Assembly (NCBI GenBank): GCA_905147135.1
Contig: LR990049.1
Location: forward strand, 18,617,428-18,681,427
Reading direction: 5' to 3'
Length of the DNA stretch: 64,000 bases
Origin: Blastobasis lacticolella
Taxonomy: Eukaryota; Arthropoda; Insecta; Lepidoptera; Blastobasidae
Positions 26,583 through 37,890 of the stretch are shown in pieces (the stretch's first letter is position 1; each line of letters starts with the position of its first letter). A program made the position numbers and the translations under genes. Under the pieces are notes generated by a model that did no database searches, had not been told where the DNA came from, and saw only the letters and a list, made by a program, of their open reading frames with translations.

Positions 26583-26976
26583 AGCAGCGTTGCCAGATCG
26601 TACCTTTTGGTACGATTTACGTACTATTTGTCCGACTGTCGTACCTTTTGCGTACTTTGCTCCACATCGTACTATTTAGTACGTTTTTACAAAATGCTAA
26701 ATTTTGCTGAGGGGGTTGGTCACTTTGCCTTTTCTGTCCGCAAAATACCGTAAAATAATGAAATAAAGGGTTAATTTTGACGCTTTTTGGCTCACTGGCA
26801 CCACCACCGAGTAAATAAGGTCTTGTCTTGTCAAAATAACGTCGTTTTATTGGCAACAACCCCCCCGAAGGCCGATAAAATATAAGAGTAGGTAAACCGT
26901 ACTTTTTTAGCCATTTTCGTACTATTTTAGGTGCCCGGACGTACTTTTTTGGAAACTGCTGCTGGTAACACTGGTC
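26583..26976. mobile_element. Element with repeated CGTAC words and gttgccag-type ends
   Basis: The left end has CAGCGTTGCCAGATCGTACC, the right end the complement-like GCTGCTGGTAACACTGG. Many GTAC-centred words (CGTACTATTTAGTACG and similar) lie near both ends. The interior 80-codon minus-strand frame (26,617-26,859) matches nothing I recognise. Likely a DNA transposon remnant. Confidence 0.5.
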
Positions 26977-27669
26977 TCGAGCTTACTTGACCTATAACGT
27001 AGATCAGTCCTGATGGATATCAGTCACGTCACTCATGTTTCAGAAACCTGGTCAAATATTTAGTAAGGTTTATGCCGTAATGTATGTCGTGGTATTGGTA
27101 ACGGTCCACTTCGTTAAGAGGAAAGCTGTTCAAATATTCTAAATAGGTACTGATAACACGTACGTCGGTTACGTCATTTGTTTCTTGTAATTCATTGTTT
27201 GCACAATCGCTGACAAACTCAAATTTAGACCATCGACTGAGAGATAGTGCGAAATGACTCAAAACTTGACTCACATTAAACAGAAGGAAATGTTACCGGA
27301 ATTTAGATTTTGGTAACTTTTGGGCACATTGGCTCTGGCTAGAGGGATAAATATGTTCCTTCCTGCTTTCCAATTCTCCCGTTCCAAGTCCTCTTTGACA
27401 TGGCTTCCGTCGGAATTCCGACTTGACCACAATGACTTCGGTATTAAAATAAGAGTCATAAAAGGCTACACAAGAAAAATACGATTATTTTTGAACACGT
27501 GTACATAACAATATTATTAGATCCTGCGATTTCACCCTCGTAAAAATCAGTTATTATACTCCGAACTCGTTCCCGTGGGAACCACATTGCATTTCGGGAT
27601 ACATTATGCCTATGACTCCTATGAGCTGTAATATACATTACTGCGAAACTTCATCTAAATTCTTTAACT

Positions 27670-27750
27670 AGTTTTTAAGAGTATCAGTAACAGATATCCA
27701 AACATCCTTACAAACTTTAGCATTCATCATATTAGTAGGACATACAACGT
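27670..27750. repeat. Short dispersed repeat
   Basis: Second copy of the motif at 8,660, same orientation, ending ATATTAGTAGGACATACAAC. Its deduced C-L-Y-x-x-P-T-N-x-x-N reading is shared only because both are repeat copies. Confidence 0.5.
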
Positions 27751-28289
27751 ACAAGAGCCCTTTTCTCTTCATATATTCTACTGTGCGTGTATGAAGAAAA
27801 TATCCTCTGCACGAGGATAGTTCCATCGGTTGTCGGTAATGAACGTAGCTACGCAAACCATTGACGCAAATCCCGAAAGGCTGGCACCGGCGCGCGCGTC
27901 GCCGTATAAGGCAGCGACACGGAGGCAAGGCCAAGCCGTCTTAGCCGCTACCACTTGCCTACTCCTCCGTTTTGTTATGCCAACTAGCCTGTTTTGGTAC
28001 ACTGGCTTTTGTGTACTTTGTATTCACGGTTTTATTATTATTATTATTAGATTTTGTCAGCAACATCGAATTTTCAACATACATCAATTTTCAATCCGTC
28101 TACCAATCTTGAAGATTATGGCATAGCCCATCACTAATGCGCACGAGGCAGGACATTAAAGTCCTGCAGCAAACTGTAACATACATCTGTTGATGCTGAC
28201 GAATAATTGTCACAAACCTTTGTGGCAGTCATGTTAGATCTACAATTGGGTGTAAATTCTATTTGATTCTACCACATTTTAAATGTTTG

Positions 28290-28440
28290 AATGAAATTGT
28301 GGAACGGCCCAATCTTGTAAAATTCTAAGGGAGGTGATGGATTCAAGATGTTCATAGTTAATCAGTGTGGACGGCGAAAAGGGAGGCCTATGGCCAAGGG
28401 AGAGGCCTTTGTCCAGCAGAGACCCTGCGGCTTCAATGAC
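28290..28440 (+). mobile_element. Possible non-LTR 3' tail
   Basis: GGGAGGCCTATGGCCAAGGG and GCCTTTGTCCAGCAGAGACC resemble the RTE 3' end (G-E-A-Y-x-Q-Q) at 36,740, but are heavily changed. Confidence 0.4.
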
Positions 28441-29353
28441 AATTTAATATTTAATTTACCATAACTGCCTTATTATTATCAATTTCTGAACAGGCAGCCT
28501 GTCTTTTTTCCTCCATATAATTTAACTCAGAATATGACAATTTCAATTTCAAATAGCAATCTTCGCTGGAATAGGAAATCCAAATAGCATAATGTCTCTC
28601 AAACTCAGTAGAATATGAAAAACCAATGAAAATAGAAGAGAGAAGATGAGTTGCTGATAGCAATAGTTTACAAATGGACACTGATTTTATGTCAGCTAGT
28701 AGTTATTTCCAAAAGGGAAACATGCTGTCTAAGGAAATTAGTATAAGACAGCTATTGGGGGCCATACTTAAAGGAATGGTACCTATACAGTGTAGATGAG
28801 TAGGGTTCAAAGGGGTCCGGATCCTTACACAAAAGAGACAGAAAAATTACAAATTCACTTTTAAATTGTATTTATACAAACATTAATACTAAAATAACAT
28901 GAGAACTATGAACATTAACATTAAACCACAACAATAACCATTCTTTTAAAATCAAATTTATACAGGCTTATAAAAAATTATGGCAGCAATCACTGGAGGT
29001 TCATGAATCATGGTCATGACCAACAGTTATAAAAATGAGGTGCTTTCACTTTCAAACAAAAAGTCAGCCTAAGTATCCCCATGAATGTTATTATATTTAT
29101 TTTTGCCCCTATAAAGTCCCCTACTACAAATCTAATAGGATTGTAATTGTAATAGGACAATAAAGTAGAGCTGATTCAGAGTGGATTACCGAAAATGAAT
29201 CATTTTGTGCAGTGAGGCAAGGCAGGCATTATTTCATTGTACCGTTTGTAGAAAGCAAAATTACTGTAAGTGAAGCTATAAACGTCATCGAAATACGTAA
29301 ATGTATTTACTCCAAAACTGTAACGATCCAACAGAGCAATAGTAGTAACTCAC

Positions 29354-29414
29354 CATCTGTTCTCTTGATGTTGATGTTGATCCCAGATTGAATTTTTATA
29401 GCGCCGTCATCCAT
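29354..29414 (-). CDS. First coding exon of a kinesin-13 (KIF2A/Klp10A-like) gene
   Basis: The minus strand opens with ATG at 29,414 and encodes 20 codons plus one base, reading MDDGAIKIQSGININIKRTD, then a strong donor (G|GTGAGT). The pattern K-I-Q-x-G-I followed by I-K-R-x-D-G matches the N-terminal targeting region of KIF2A and Drosophila Klp10A, microtubule-depolymerising kinesins that act at spindle poles and microtubule ends. The exon is too short to prove identity alone. The next exon should begin by completing the Gly codon and continue with R-(V/I)-H. I found no such exon and no motor-domain exon in 1-29,353, so the remainder is probably left of the window behind a very long first intron. 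An alternative is an unrelated short open frame beside a chance donor. Confidence 0.62.
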
Positions 29415-30266
29415 TTTCACAGGTTTATACACCACGTACACTATAGAACATTATTTCTCATGGACCTCAGTTTGAAAATAGTCTAACACATTTGGAAATT
29501 ACACATGAGGACCGGTGAAAATTACAAATACATTTCTATTCTACACCCAGATTGACAGTTATATCGAGCTTAGTTACACACTTCAGACTGGAACATTTGA
29601 AATTTGTTTCACTACAATATTCAAATCAATCGACTTACTTTCTAACTAGTATTTGTAGCAATTAATTTGAAAATTGTACAGTATATTGGACATATAAACT
29701 AAAATATCCACAAATGATAAAAATTATTTCGGTTACAACACGAAATTCCAAAAATTAACAGTCTGAACACCAATGCGTCGAAAATTTTAGTGTTGCCATC
29801 AACAAATTATACAAATATTCCACCTGATTTGGCTGCGTTCGTAATAATGTAATTATAATCGATCGATTATATTAAAATTCATATTTACAAAAGTGTGATT
29901 ACATATGGCAGCAGAGAAAAAACCGCGATTTCATTCTGGACGATGTTCTTAACCATCGAAGTTTGGACTGTAGATTCATTTTCATATAAAGCGTCAAAAA
30001 AAATAGATTTTAGTTTATGGTTTGAGTGATGTCCATAAATTGTATTGCCACCGTAGTGGCTTTTTTACTAAAAATTGAGATTTTTCTGTTAATCCAATAC
30101 CGTAGTAAACACGTTTATGTAGACTCCACATGTAGTCCCAAGCTTTTGGCAAACATTTGCCAAGTCTTTGATCGATCCTCTATATCCTCGTCTATTAGGC
30201 ATGTAGTAGGCATATTATTTCCAAGGAGTATACTGTTGATTTGATCTCTTAGGTTTAGTAGATCAG
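29415..30266. promoter_or_regulatory. Probable 5' flank of the kinesin-13 exon
   Basis: Upstream (on the minus strand) of the ATG at 29,414. AT-rich with no clear TATA or initiator that I would defend. No coding frame. Confidence 0.3.
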
Positions 30267-30520
30267 TAGCCGTATTCACAATGATTCGAAACCGTTTCCG
30301 AAGAACGATTCGACACGAAATTCGTGATCTGCGAATTCGTGTCAATCGATTCGAAAACTGTTATTCAGAATCCCGATAGATTCCACGGAAACTCTACTCT
30401 CTATAACATATGAAAATTTAATCAAAATTAACTGAAACCCCATTTTTCTAAGAACTTTTGCGGGATCCTTTGTCGATTCCGTATCCGAATCCGATTTCCG
30501 AGCCATTGTGAATACGGCTA
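30267..30520. mobile_element. MITE copy 1 with 17-bp terminal inverted repeats
   Basis: Begins TAGCCGTATTCACAATG and ends with its perfect complement, 254 bp. It shares nearly all of its interior with the copy at 36,419. Flanks are CAG and CTG, so the duplication is not exact here. Non-coding. Confidence 0.88.
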
Positions 30521-31009
30521 CTGCATTGAAAACAAAAGTAAAACTCAAAAATCGACATTTGTCCTGAGAGTTGTTTCGTCATCATCCTGAGGAAGGGGGA
30601 TAATTTTTTTAAATGTTTATGTATGCGGCAAAGTAAGCTACGCGTTGACACCATCGACATCGAGATAGCATTAATGTGTAAGGCACAGACGGCTCGTCAA
30701 AATACATACTTTGGTGTCATGTTTTTGCTGCCGTGACGTCGAGAAAGGCGTTCATCGAATTCACGTCAAAAGTCGGATGCCCGACAAAGTACTACAAAGT
30801 AAGTAAACAGAATAACCTTAACCTCTAGGCAAGTAATGAAACCTTGTACAGGAGTGTTTCTTAGAATATCATAAAATAGCCCTTTGTTTAATTACACAAA
30901 AAACAAATAACGATTTTCTCTAACAAATTTAATTGGAACTTATTAGGCAACAAATAAAACATACTGTATGATGACAACACAAAGATATAATTTAGATAGT
31001 GACATTCAT

Positions 31010-31460
31010 GCATAGGTATAGCGAGGGGGGAAATCATTTCATACCGCCTACGCCGCGTGATGAATCCAGATTTTTACAGTCAAAATACCAAAATTTCCGT
31101 GCTCGTTACGCTCGATAATTCATAAGTTTTCTTTAATAAGTTTGCTCAAGCTCTTTTGAACCGAAAATTGAAAATTTTCTACCTTTCTACGCTCGCTCAT
31201 TTATTAAATATTCACACCAATCGTGCCGCGTCCTTAATTCAGATTTAAAGAGATGATGATGATAATGATGATCATGTTCACCTCGAGTCAATTGAGCCAA
31301 AATTGGAAAAATTTCGAGCTCACTGCTCTTGCTTCTTTTTAATTTTCAGTTACTTTTACGATTACCCCATAATTTAAGGGGGGAGGGGGTACGGATCGAT
31401 ATTTATAATATGTGTTGATCTTGAACCCCCCCAAAACCAAAACCTGGCTACGCCCGTGCA
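31010..31460 (-). mobile_element. Inverted copy of a dispersed element upstream of JMJD6
   Basis: One end carries GAAATCATTTCATACCGCC, the other CCAAAACCTGGCTACGCCCG. Both ends recur as complements at 33,450-33,961. The interior has repeated short words such as GCTCGTTACGCTCG. No open frame. Confidence 0.75.
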
Positions 31461-31620
31461 TTCATGACGGGACACTTGAGATTCAAGTGACGTTATGGTC
31501 AACTGTAAATTACTGTAACATTAATGTTATTATTATTTTATTCGTTTATCCTTTTTACAGGGTACATAATATCCTATCACGCGGGCATTAGCCAAACGTG
31601 ATAGTAGTTCCGGGTGGCTA

Positions 31621-31935
31621 TTACTTCATCTTGAATTGCGCACATGATTCCTCGAATGTCTCTGGGAACAGTTCACCTCTTCTGAGCCATTTGTTCGACT
31701 TCTCTTTGTCGACATGTGGTTGGCTCAAGTGAGTTCGGTGTCTCCCGTGAAGGCTTTTTCCAGCCCAAGCGTCTATCTTCTTCTGAACATCCTCGAGGCG
31801 ATCCATCGCTTGTCTGTCGGCTAGGTTGAGTGGAGTGAGTTTTTTATCTAATTCCGTGACATGCAAGTGTAGCGTCGAATGTTCCGTTTTTGCATGAAAG
31901 TATGATCTGAGTGTTTGAATTTTTTTGGTGTGCAA
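31621..31935 (-). pseudogene. Non-LTR retrotransposon ORF relic
   Basis: A 104-codon frame containing LTPLNLADRQAMDRLEDVQ and SNKWLRRGELFPET. This pattern (W-L-x-x-G-E-L-F-P-E-T) occurs just before the reverse transcriptase of a group of insect LINE-like elements. The expected continuation is missing: after PET the reading becomes unrelated and stops, so this is a truncated relic. No function for the host is implied. Confidence 0.5.
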
Positions 31936-32674
31936 GTTTGGTATGTCGATCAGTTATTATAATAATAACTAAGCAGTTGTCGAAACAATGAACAGTTTTC
32001 CAATAGGTATCTAAAGCATTCCCTAACACTCACTAGATGGCGCCCCGACAATATTGGTAATTGATTATCGCTTGAAATAGGTTCTTAGCAAACAGGATAT
32101 AAACATTGGGTGCGTAGTATTGGATAATATTGTATTTGTCAATAGTTTTCAACCATTTTAGAGGTTGCAATAATAATCCAACTTCTATAAATATTTCTTT
32201 TTACATTTCGTTTAACCTTTAACAGTTATGTTTATATTAATAAATATTTTACTTTTAAGTTTAGTATTAGTTGGCTGCATGAAATCACTGCCACCATCAT
32301 ACAGATTAAAAAAAGAATACCAAAATTGTAGGAGCGCCATCTATTGATCTTTTTGAAACCAACTGACAATACCTACTGGAAAACTCCTCATTGATAGATG
32401 CATTTTTTTATATTTTATAAAATCTGTCACCTGATGTGGAGATCTAATGCAATTCGAAAGAGTTTGCAATGTTTTGTGTACTTCCTAGACAATGCTAATA
32501 TATATTGGCTGCTCCAAAGTGATAAATTTAAAATAGATACTGGACCACTTGTTGCGATACTTTGCAGTTTTGTTTTATCCTATATCCTACTACACTAGTA
32601 GTATTCGTCTTTGTCCAGAGTGTAAGGACACCTGTATATTGCAATATTTCCTAACCTACTGAACCGATTTTTCC

Positions 32675-32850
32675 TAACCTACCGAACCATCTCGATTAAA
32701 CCGTTTTTTAAACAAATCTCATCGAACAATCTGCATCAAAAACGGTCCATCCGTTCGAGAGCTACAATGCCACAGACAGAGTCACAGATGCACCCGTCCA
32801 TCTTATGACACCTCTCATTTTTGCGTCGGTGGTTGAAAATACAAACCTGC
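32675..32850 (-). repeat. Helitron-like (Lep1-type) fragment
   Basis: CATCTCGATTAAACCG, AAAACGGTCCATCCGTTCGA, GAGCTACAATGCCACAGAC and CACCTCTCATTTTTGCGTCG with GTGGTTGAAAAT are the order seen in non-autonomous lepidopteran Helitrons. It lies 140 bp before the JMJD6 start. Family assignment is from memory of such repeats. Confidence 0.55.
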
Positions 32851-32989
32851 ATAGCGGAATTTTGAAGTTATTGTTGGCAACACCGTGAGTACGTGCGTGC
32901 TGCTGGTGCTGTGATGTCATTGTCATATGTCAGCCGATGAGCCGAGTAAAGATTGGGAGCAATTTCTATTCTAGTTTTTGTTTTTAAGA

Positions 32990-35204
32990 ATGGAGAAAGA
33001 TAGTAAATTATCGCACAAAGCCAAAAAGCGAATCAAAGAAGTAAAAAAGAAAGCTCGACCAGGTAAGCCGACTTCCTGTTAATTACTAACCTCTTTCAAA
33101 GTTCGTTTCTGAGATAAGTTTGTAAATATTTTCTGTATAGGTACTGTTAATTACATTTGCCATTTATCATATTAGTCCGTTTTTCGCGCTATAGTCAACA
33201 TTTTGGTTACCCCGGTGCGTGGTCTTGTACCTATAGTAGTGGTGTATGTATACCATATATATTATTGATCTATTGTTGATCATTTCTTGAAGTAATTAAC
33301 AAGTAAAACTTCTATATTTTGTAATCCTCAATAGAAGCTAATATCCAAATCTAATAATAAATTGTATGAACTTCACTTGAAATAATTTGACTACCAATCA
33401 AATCACTCACTCTCTATCAATCACCCTATTATATACCTAGTCAGTAGACATGGGCGTAGCCAGGTTTGGGTTTTGGGGCGGTTCAAGATTAATGTGAGCA
33501 TTGCACATTGCAAAAAATAAAATCAATGAACCTCGGAAATTATGAGGCTTAGGTTATAAATTATTATAAGGTATATTAGCAAGCATAGTGAAATTTATAA
33601 ATTTCACTCAAGACCTGAGGTGTTCACCCTAATGATATGATAATCATGGTAAATGTAACATAAACTAATGGCTGATGATGATGATGAGGTGAGTGTGCGC
33701 AGCGAGCTCGGCTCAAGAATTTTTGGTATAGGTATGTGTTGGGTCTTAAAGTCAGAATTGTATATGCGGCGGGTGGTATGATAATTTTAAAAGAGTGAGC
33801 GAGCATAGCATCTTAAATTTTTCGATCATTGGCTAAAAAGAAATGGTGCAAACTTAATAAAGTAATGGACTAGAATTTTTGGTATTTTGGCTGATATATT
33901 CTTGATTGATCACGCAGCACAGGTGGTGTGAAATGATTTTGGGGGTCTTGCTATGCCTATGAGTACATACCTGACCAGAGGTAACCTGTTGTGTATAACC
34001 AAAATACTTACTGTACTTATAAAATATTTTTCAGAACTCGCTAATAAGTACCAATGGACTGCTTTGAAATTGGCAGGAAACTTTGAAGAGTTTCGAAAAT
34101 GCAATGATAATGTTGATAGAATAGACGCTAATGTATTCACTCCTGAAGAATTTATAGATAAATATGAGAAGATATATAAGCCTGTTGTGATAACAAACGT
34201 GGAGACAAACTGGAAGGCAAACCATAAATGGACTTTAGATAGATTAGCCAAAAAGTATCGTAACCAAAAATTTAAGTGTGGAGAAGATAATGAGGGTTAT
34301 AGTGTTAAGATGAAAATGAAGTATTACATAGAATATATGAGGACAACGACTGATGATAGTCCGCTTTATATTTTTGATAGCAGTTTTGGGGAGCATATTA
34401 GAAGAAAGAAACTTTTGGAAGATTATGAAGTTCCTAAGTATTTTAGGGATGACTTATTTAAATACTGCGGTGAAGAAAGAAGGCCACCATACAGATGGTT
34501 TGTGATGGGTCCTGAGCGGTCTGGTACTGGGATTCATATAGATCCTCTTGGTACAAGCGCATGGAACTCTCTTGTATTTGGGCATAAGAGATGGTGTTTG
34601 TTTCCCACTCAAACACCAAGAGAATTGATCAAGGTTACTGGGGTTATGGGTGGCAAACAGCGAGATGAAGCCATCACATGGTTCAAATTGATTTATCCTA
34701 AAACTCAGCTGCCTACTTGGCCAAAAGAATATAAACCGGTACTGTCATACATGTCCATTATCTATTTATTTAATTATGTATTGTTGGCTGTTTGAAATCT
34801 AATAATAATCAAATTTTCAGGTGGAAATTCTTCAAAACCCAGGTGAAACAGTATTTGTACCAGGAGGTTGGTGGCATGTTGTTCTTAACCTTGACGACAC
34901 AGTGGCTGTCACTCAAAACTTTTGCAGTCGTACAAACTTTCCTGTGGTTTGGCACAAAACAGTTCGTGGGCGGCCTAAACTATCTAAAAAGTGGATTAAA
35001 GTCCTTGAGGCCAAAGATCCTGAACTCTATAAGATTGCCAGTGACATGGACTTGAAACAAGGTACTGGAGTGGCCTCTGACAGCTCATCAAACAGCAGCT
35101 CTTCGAGCAGTGACAGTGACAGCAGTTCTTCCGATAGCAGCGAAGAAGACAGTGGACAAGAAAGTATTTCAGCGCATAAGAAAAAGAAGCGAAGGAAATT
35201 ATGA
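32990..35204 (+). CDS. JMJD6: JMJD6 arginine demethylase / lysyl hydroxylase, complete
   Basis: Three exons, 32,990-33,062, 34,035-34,738 and 34,821-35,204, join in phase to 386 codons; both introns are GT..AG. The product is a nuclear JmjC dioxygenase using Fe(II) and 2-oxoglutarate; family members hydroxylate lysines in splicing factors and are reported to demethylate histone arginines. Residues 1-25 are the lysine-rich start ([16 protein letters not shown]). The JmjC core carries H192-x-D194 in [14 protein letters not shown] and H278 in [10 protein letters not shown], the expected metal triad, and the KRWCLFP strand. A polyserine/acidic tract followed by KKKKRRK-type basic residues closes the protein, as in the family. 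The start is the first ATG of exon 1. Intron 1 carries a transposon-derived repeat (33,450-33,961). Nothing is missing compared with family length (about 400). Confidence 0.96.
33450..33961 (+). mobile_element. Dispersed element inside JMJD6 intron 1
   Basis: Starts GGGCGTAGCCAGGTTTGGG and ends GGTGTGAAATGATTTTGGGG with GTCTTGCTATGCC. It is in opposite orientation to the 31,010 copy, so JMJD6 exon 1 sits between inverted copies. Includes a (GAT)n run at 33,669. Confidence 0.78.
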
Positions 35205-35468
35205 AACTGAAACTAGCCTTATTTTATTGAATCAAGTAATAGGTAATAGCTTATCATAATTTATGATTATCCTATATTAGTACTTTGAGAAGTAGGGGAT
35301 GTATCATTTTTTACAAACACAGCACAAAAGTGTTTATCAAAATATTCTTTATAAATTTTTATGAAAACCCATAATGTATTAATAGGTTGTAGGAAATTCA
35401 CAATTTTTACCCAATTGTTTTTTATGATATAAATAATTGTTTAACTACTCTGTAACAATGACTTATTA

Positions 35469-35474
35469 AATAAA
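35469..35474 (+). terminator. Poly(A) signal of JMJD6
   Basis: A canonical AATAAA lies 265 bases after the JMJD6 stop codon in AT-rich 3' sequence, before the next gene on the same strand. It is the most likely cleavage signal; the cleavage site itself cannot be seen. Confidence 0.6.
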
Positions 35475-36149
35475 GTATTATTCCAATGCTAGTTTGTTGT
35501 ATTTTACCTAGCGCCTATCCATTGTCCTGGCATATCCCAGTGACTCAATATAGGGTTGTTAAAAATAATTCTATCATTACATCTTTTGCTAAGTATCACT
35601 ATTTAGTCAGACTAAATTCGCAAAGACAAAAGCAAATATAAATGCCCTGGCAACCAAATCTATCAGGCATGTAATAGTGGGTGAGAGCAACTTTTTCCTA
35701 ATTCACCACCATTCATATTTTTAAAATGTTATTAGAATATAAGTTTCTCTTTGGGCCATTCTGATATTTTGTCCAAACTCTTTTGTAGCTTACATGAAAT
35801 TAATATTTTTCTCTGTGCTCAAAGCAACATCAGGGTCACTATCCGCAGGCAAAGCAGTGGTGCCGTCAGTAAACATGCTAATTATCACACCCTCAATGAG
35901 TTAGGGCATGTCACTGGTTAGTGTATACTCTCACTGGTGTACAGAAGGTACAGGAGTACAGGGCATGCCACTTCCTTCGGGCCTCCTGTATGTATGTTAG
36001 AAGAACTACAATAGTCTGAGATACTTTCACCCTGTTAAACAATGTAAAAGTCCCTCAAAATATGATCTTAGGCGCTGTCCTTATTAGCAACGGTCGTGCG
36101 ATGGACGGTTTTGAGGTCTCCTATTGGTCGAGCGGTCGAGCTCACTGTA
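35475..36149. other. Intergenic, JMJD6 to retrotransposon relic
   Basis: No gene. GGCGCTGTCCTTATTAGCAA, CGGTCGTGCGATGGACGG at 36,071 recalls a similar piece at 11,031-11,060, so a repeat boundary lies here. Confidence 0.4.
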
Positions 36150-36800
36150 GGCCTTATAAGATAGCTCACTGTTACCCAAAGGGCAATGGGAAGAGCTATG
36201 CTCGGAGTTTCTTTGCGCGATCGAATCGGAAATGAGGAGATTCGCAAGTGAACCAAGGTCACCGACATAGCTCTAGGATTGCCAGTCTGAAGTGGCAGTG
36301 GGCAGGGCATATAGCTCGAAGAACAGATGACCGATGGGGCAGTAAAGATCTCAAGTGGCGACCACGGACCGGAAGACGCAGCGTGGGTAGGCCTCCTATT
36401 AGGTGGACCAACGACCTGTAGCCGTATTCACAATGATTCGAAACCGTTTCCGAACGATTCGACACGAAATTCGTGAGCGGCGAATCCGTGTCGTTCGATA
36501 CGAAAACTGTTATTCAGAATCCCGATAGATTCCACGGAATCTCTACTCTCTATAACATATGAAAATTTCATCAAAATTAACTGAAACCACATTTTCCTAA
36601 GAACTTTTGCGGTGTCTTTGTCGATTCCGTATCCAAATCCGATTTCCGCGCCATTGTGAATAGGCTACTGGTAAGGATCGCAGGTACCAGCTGGATGCGG
36701 AAAGCACAGGACCGGCCTTTGTGGAGATCTCTGGGGGAGATGCCTATGCCCAGCAGTGGGCGTCTTCTGGCTGATGTGATTGTTCGGGCGACCATTGCCA
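36150..36800 (+). mobile_element. RTE-like non-LTR retrotransposon 3' relic, interrupted by a MITE
   Basis: The plus strand reads AMLGVSLRDRIGNEEIR, then after a frame break RIASLKWQWAGHIARRTDDR and GRRSVGRPPIRWTNDL, the C-terminal region of RTE-type endonuclease-reverse transcriptases common in Lepidoptera. The reading resumes at 36,671 as VRIAGTSWMRKAQDRPLWR and ends with a frame-shifted GDAYAQQW-SSG-stop. The 249-bp insert between the halves is the MITE at 36,419-36,667. Frame shifts show that the copy is dead. Confidence 0.8.
36419..36667. mobile_element. MITE copy 2 with 17-bp terminal inverted repeats
   Basis: Ends TAGCCGTATTCACAATG and its near-perfect complement (one base lost at the right end). 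It is flanked by CTG on both sides; removing it and one CTG restores the reading N-D-L-V-R-I-A of the host retrotransposon. No coding capacity. Nearly the same element is at 30,267-30,520. Confidence 0.9.
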
Positions 36801-36879
36801 ACTATTGCGCCTTAGGTCCCTACATCGGTACACGTAGGCTACATTGTTAAATAACTGCCGACGAAAAAAGAGGGGTGTT

Positions 36880-37035
36880 ATTAGTTTGACGTGTGTATCT
36901 GTTGAGGTGTGTGGCTGTCTGTGGCATCATAGCTCGCAAACGGATGGATCGATTTCGATGGCTTTCAGCTTTGTTGCATTAAAATTGGTTTAGTAGTTTA
37001 GAAAATTTATGTAAACTTGCTCGGGGGTTTTCCGA
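36880..37035 (+). repeat. Helitron-like (Lep1-type) fragment
   Basis: Complementary in orientation to the 32,675 copy: GTCTGTGGCATCATAGCTCG, CAAACGGATGGATCGATTTC, TGCATTAAAATTGGTTTAG. Confidence 0.55.
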
Positions 37036-37039
37036 TGTT

Positions 37040-37890
37040 TTCCTGTTGGATTATATGTATTTTATAGGTACTTAAGCGTCTAAGGCATGAGCTTGTTACG
37101 AGAGGTAAAACCCCTAGAATTTAGCTAGAAAAAAATGGAGAGGAAAATAAAAGTCGGCCCCCATTTCCCACGGCAACGGCAGAGTGAAAACTCTTTAGGA
37201 AGGTCGTCCATTGGTCTGAGCTGAGCCCATCCGTTATGAAACTGGCTGTGTGTCGAATCCTCAAATCTTGAGTCTCTACAGTATGACGATTGTTGAAAGG
37301 AGTTAGGCGGTAGGCCTCCTCTAGCCTGACCGACTATTTTGAATTTGCTTTGAGATCGCTTTGCGATCCTAACGGAACAAGGAGACTCAAACACCCTAAG
37401 AAAGCACAGTTTCGTGTGTCTTATGCTATGTAGATACAACGAATGGGTTTCGTTGACCTTCGTTTCGTTTGTCTCTCCTATTTGGCGGATTAGCAAACGT
37501 AAATGATCGTTCGTTGGCGTGCGCCGGCGATCCGAAGCGTGGCGGTATCATCAAAAGCGATCAATACGCAGTTTGGATGGATGTCGAACCCATACGTTGG
37601 CGTTCGTAAGGCCGTTTTCTGCTTAGCATTACGCGTACAAAGTGGACTCGACGGTGGTAGGAGCCGAATAAAGTTGACTTTATTTATCGTGATGGACAAT
37701 CCAGTGAAATTTTTGTAAATGGTCACGTTCGTAAAACGAAAATACCAATCAATCGATAAATGAAGACAGGCGCAACACTATACGAATTTGACATAAATAA
37801 AAAAAATCACTGCCAAGAAAAAATTGTCTATGGTTTTCGGTAGCCATTTGTTATCCCCTGCCAAAGTTCTTGTGAAAAATCATCTCAAAA
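37040..37890 (+). promoter_or_regulatory. COX5A upstream region
   Basis: Between the Helitron-like fragment and the COX5A ATG. It contains GGCGTGCGCC at 37,516-37,525, which includes most of an NRF-1 core (complement GGCGCACGCC). No TATA box is obvious, as is usual for such genes. Frames here match no known protein. Confidence 0.35.

Noticed and set aside
27029..27638. Three consecutive minus-strand frames as a decayed gene
   Set aside because: No recognisable domain, and joins would be arbitrary.
33953..34034. N-terminal extension of JMJD6 exon 2
   Set aside because: The ATG at 33,953 is inside intron 1; the acceptor TTTTTCAG at 34,034 and exon 1 give the family N-terminus instead.
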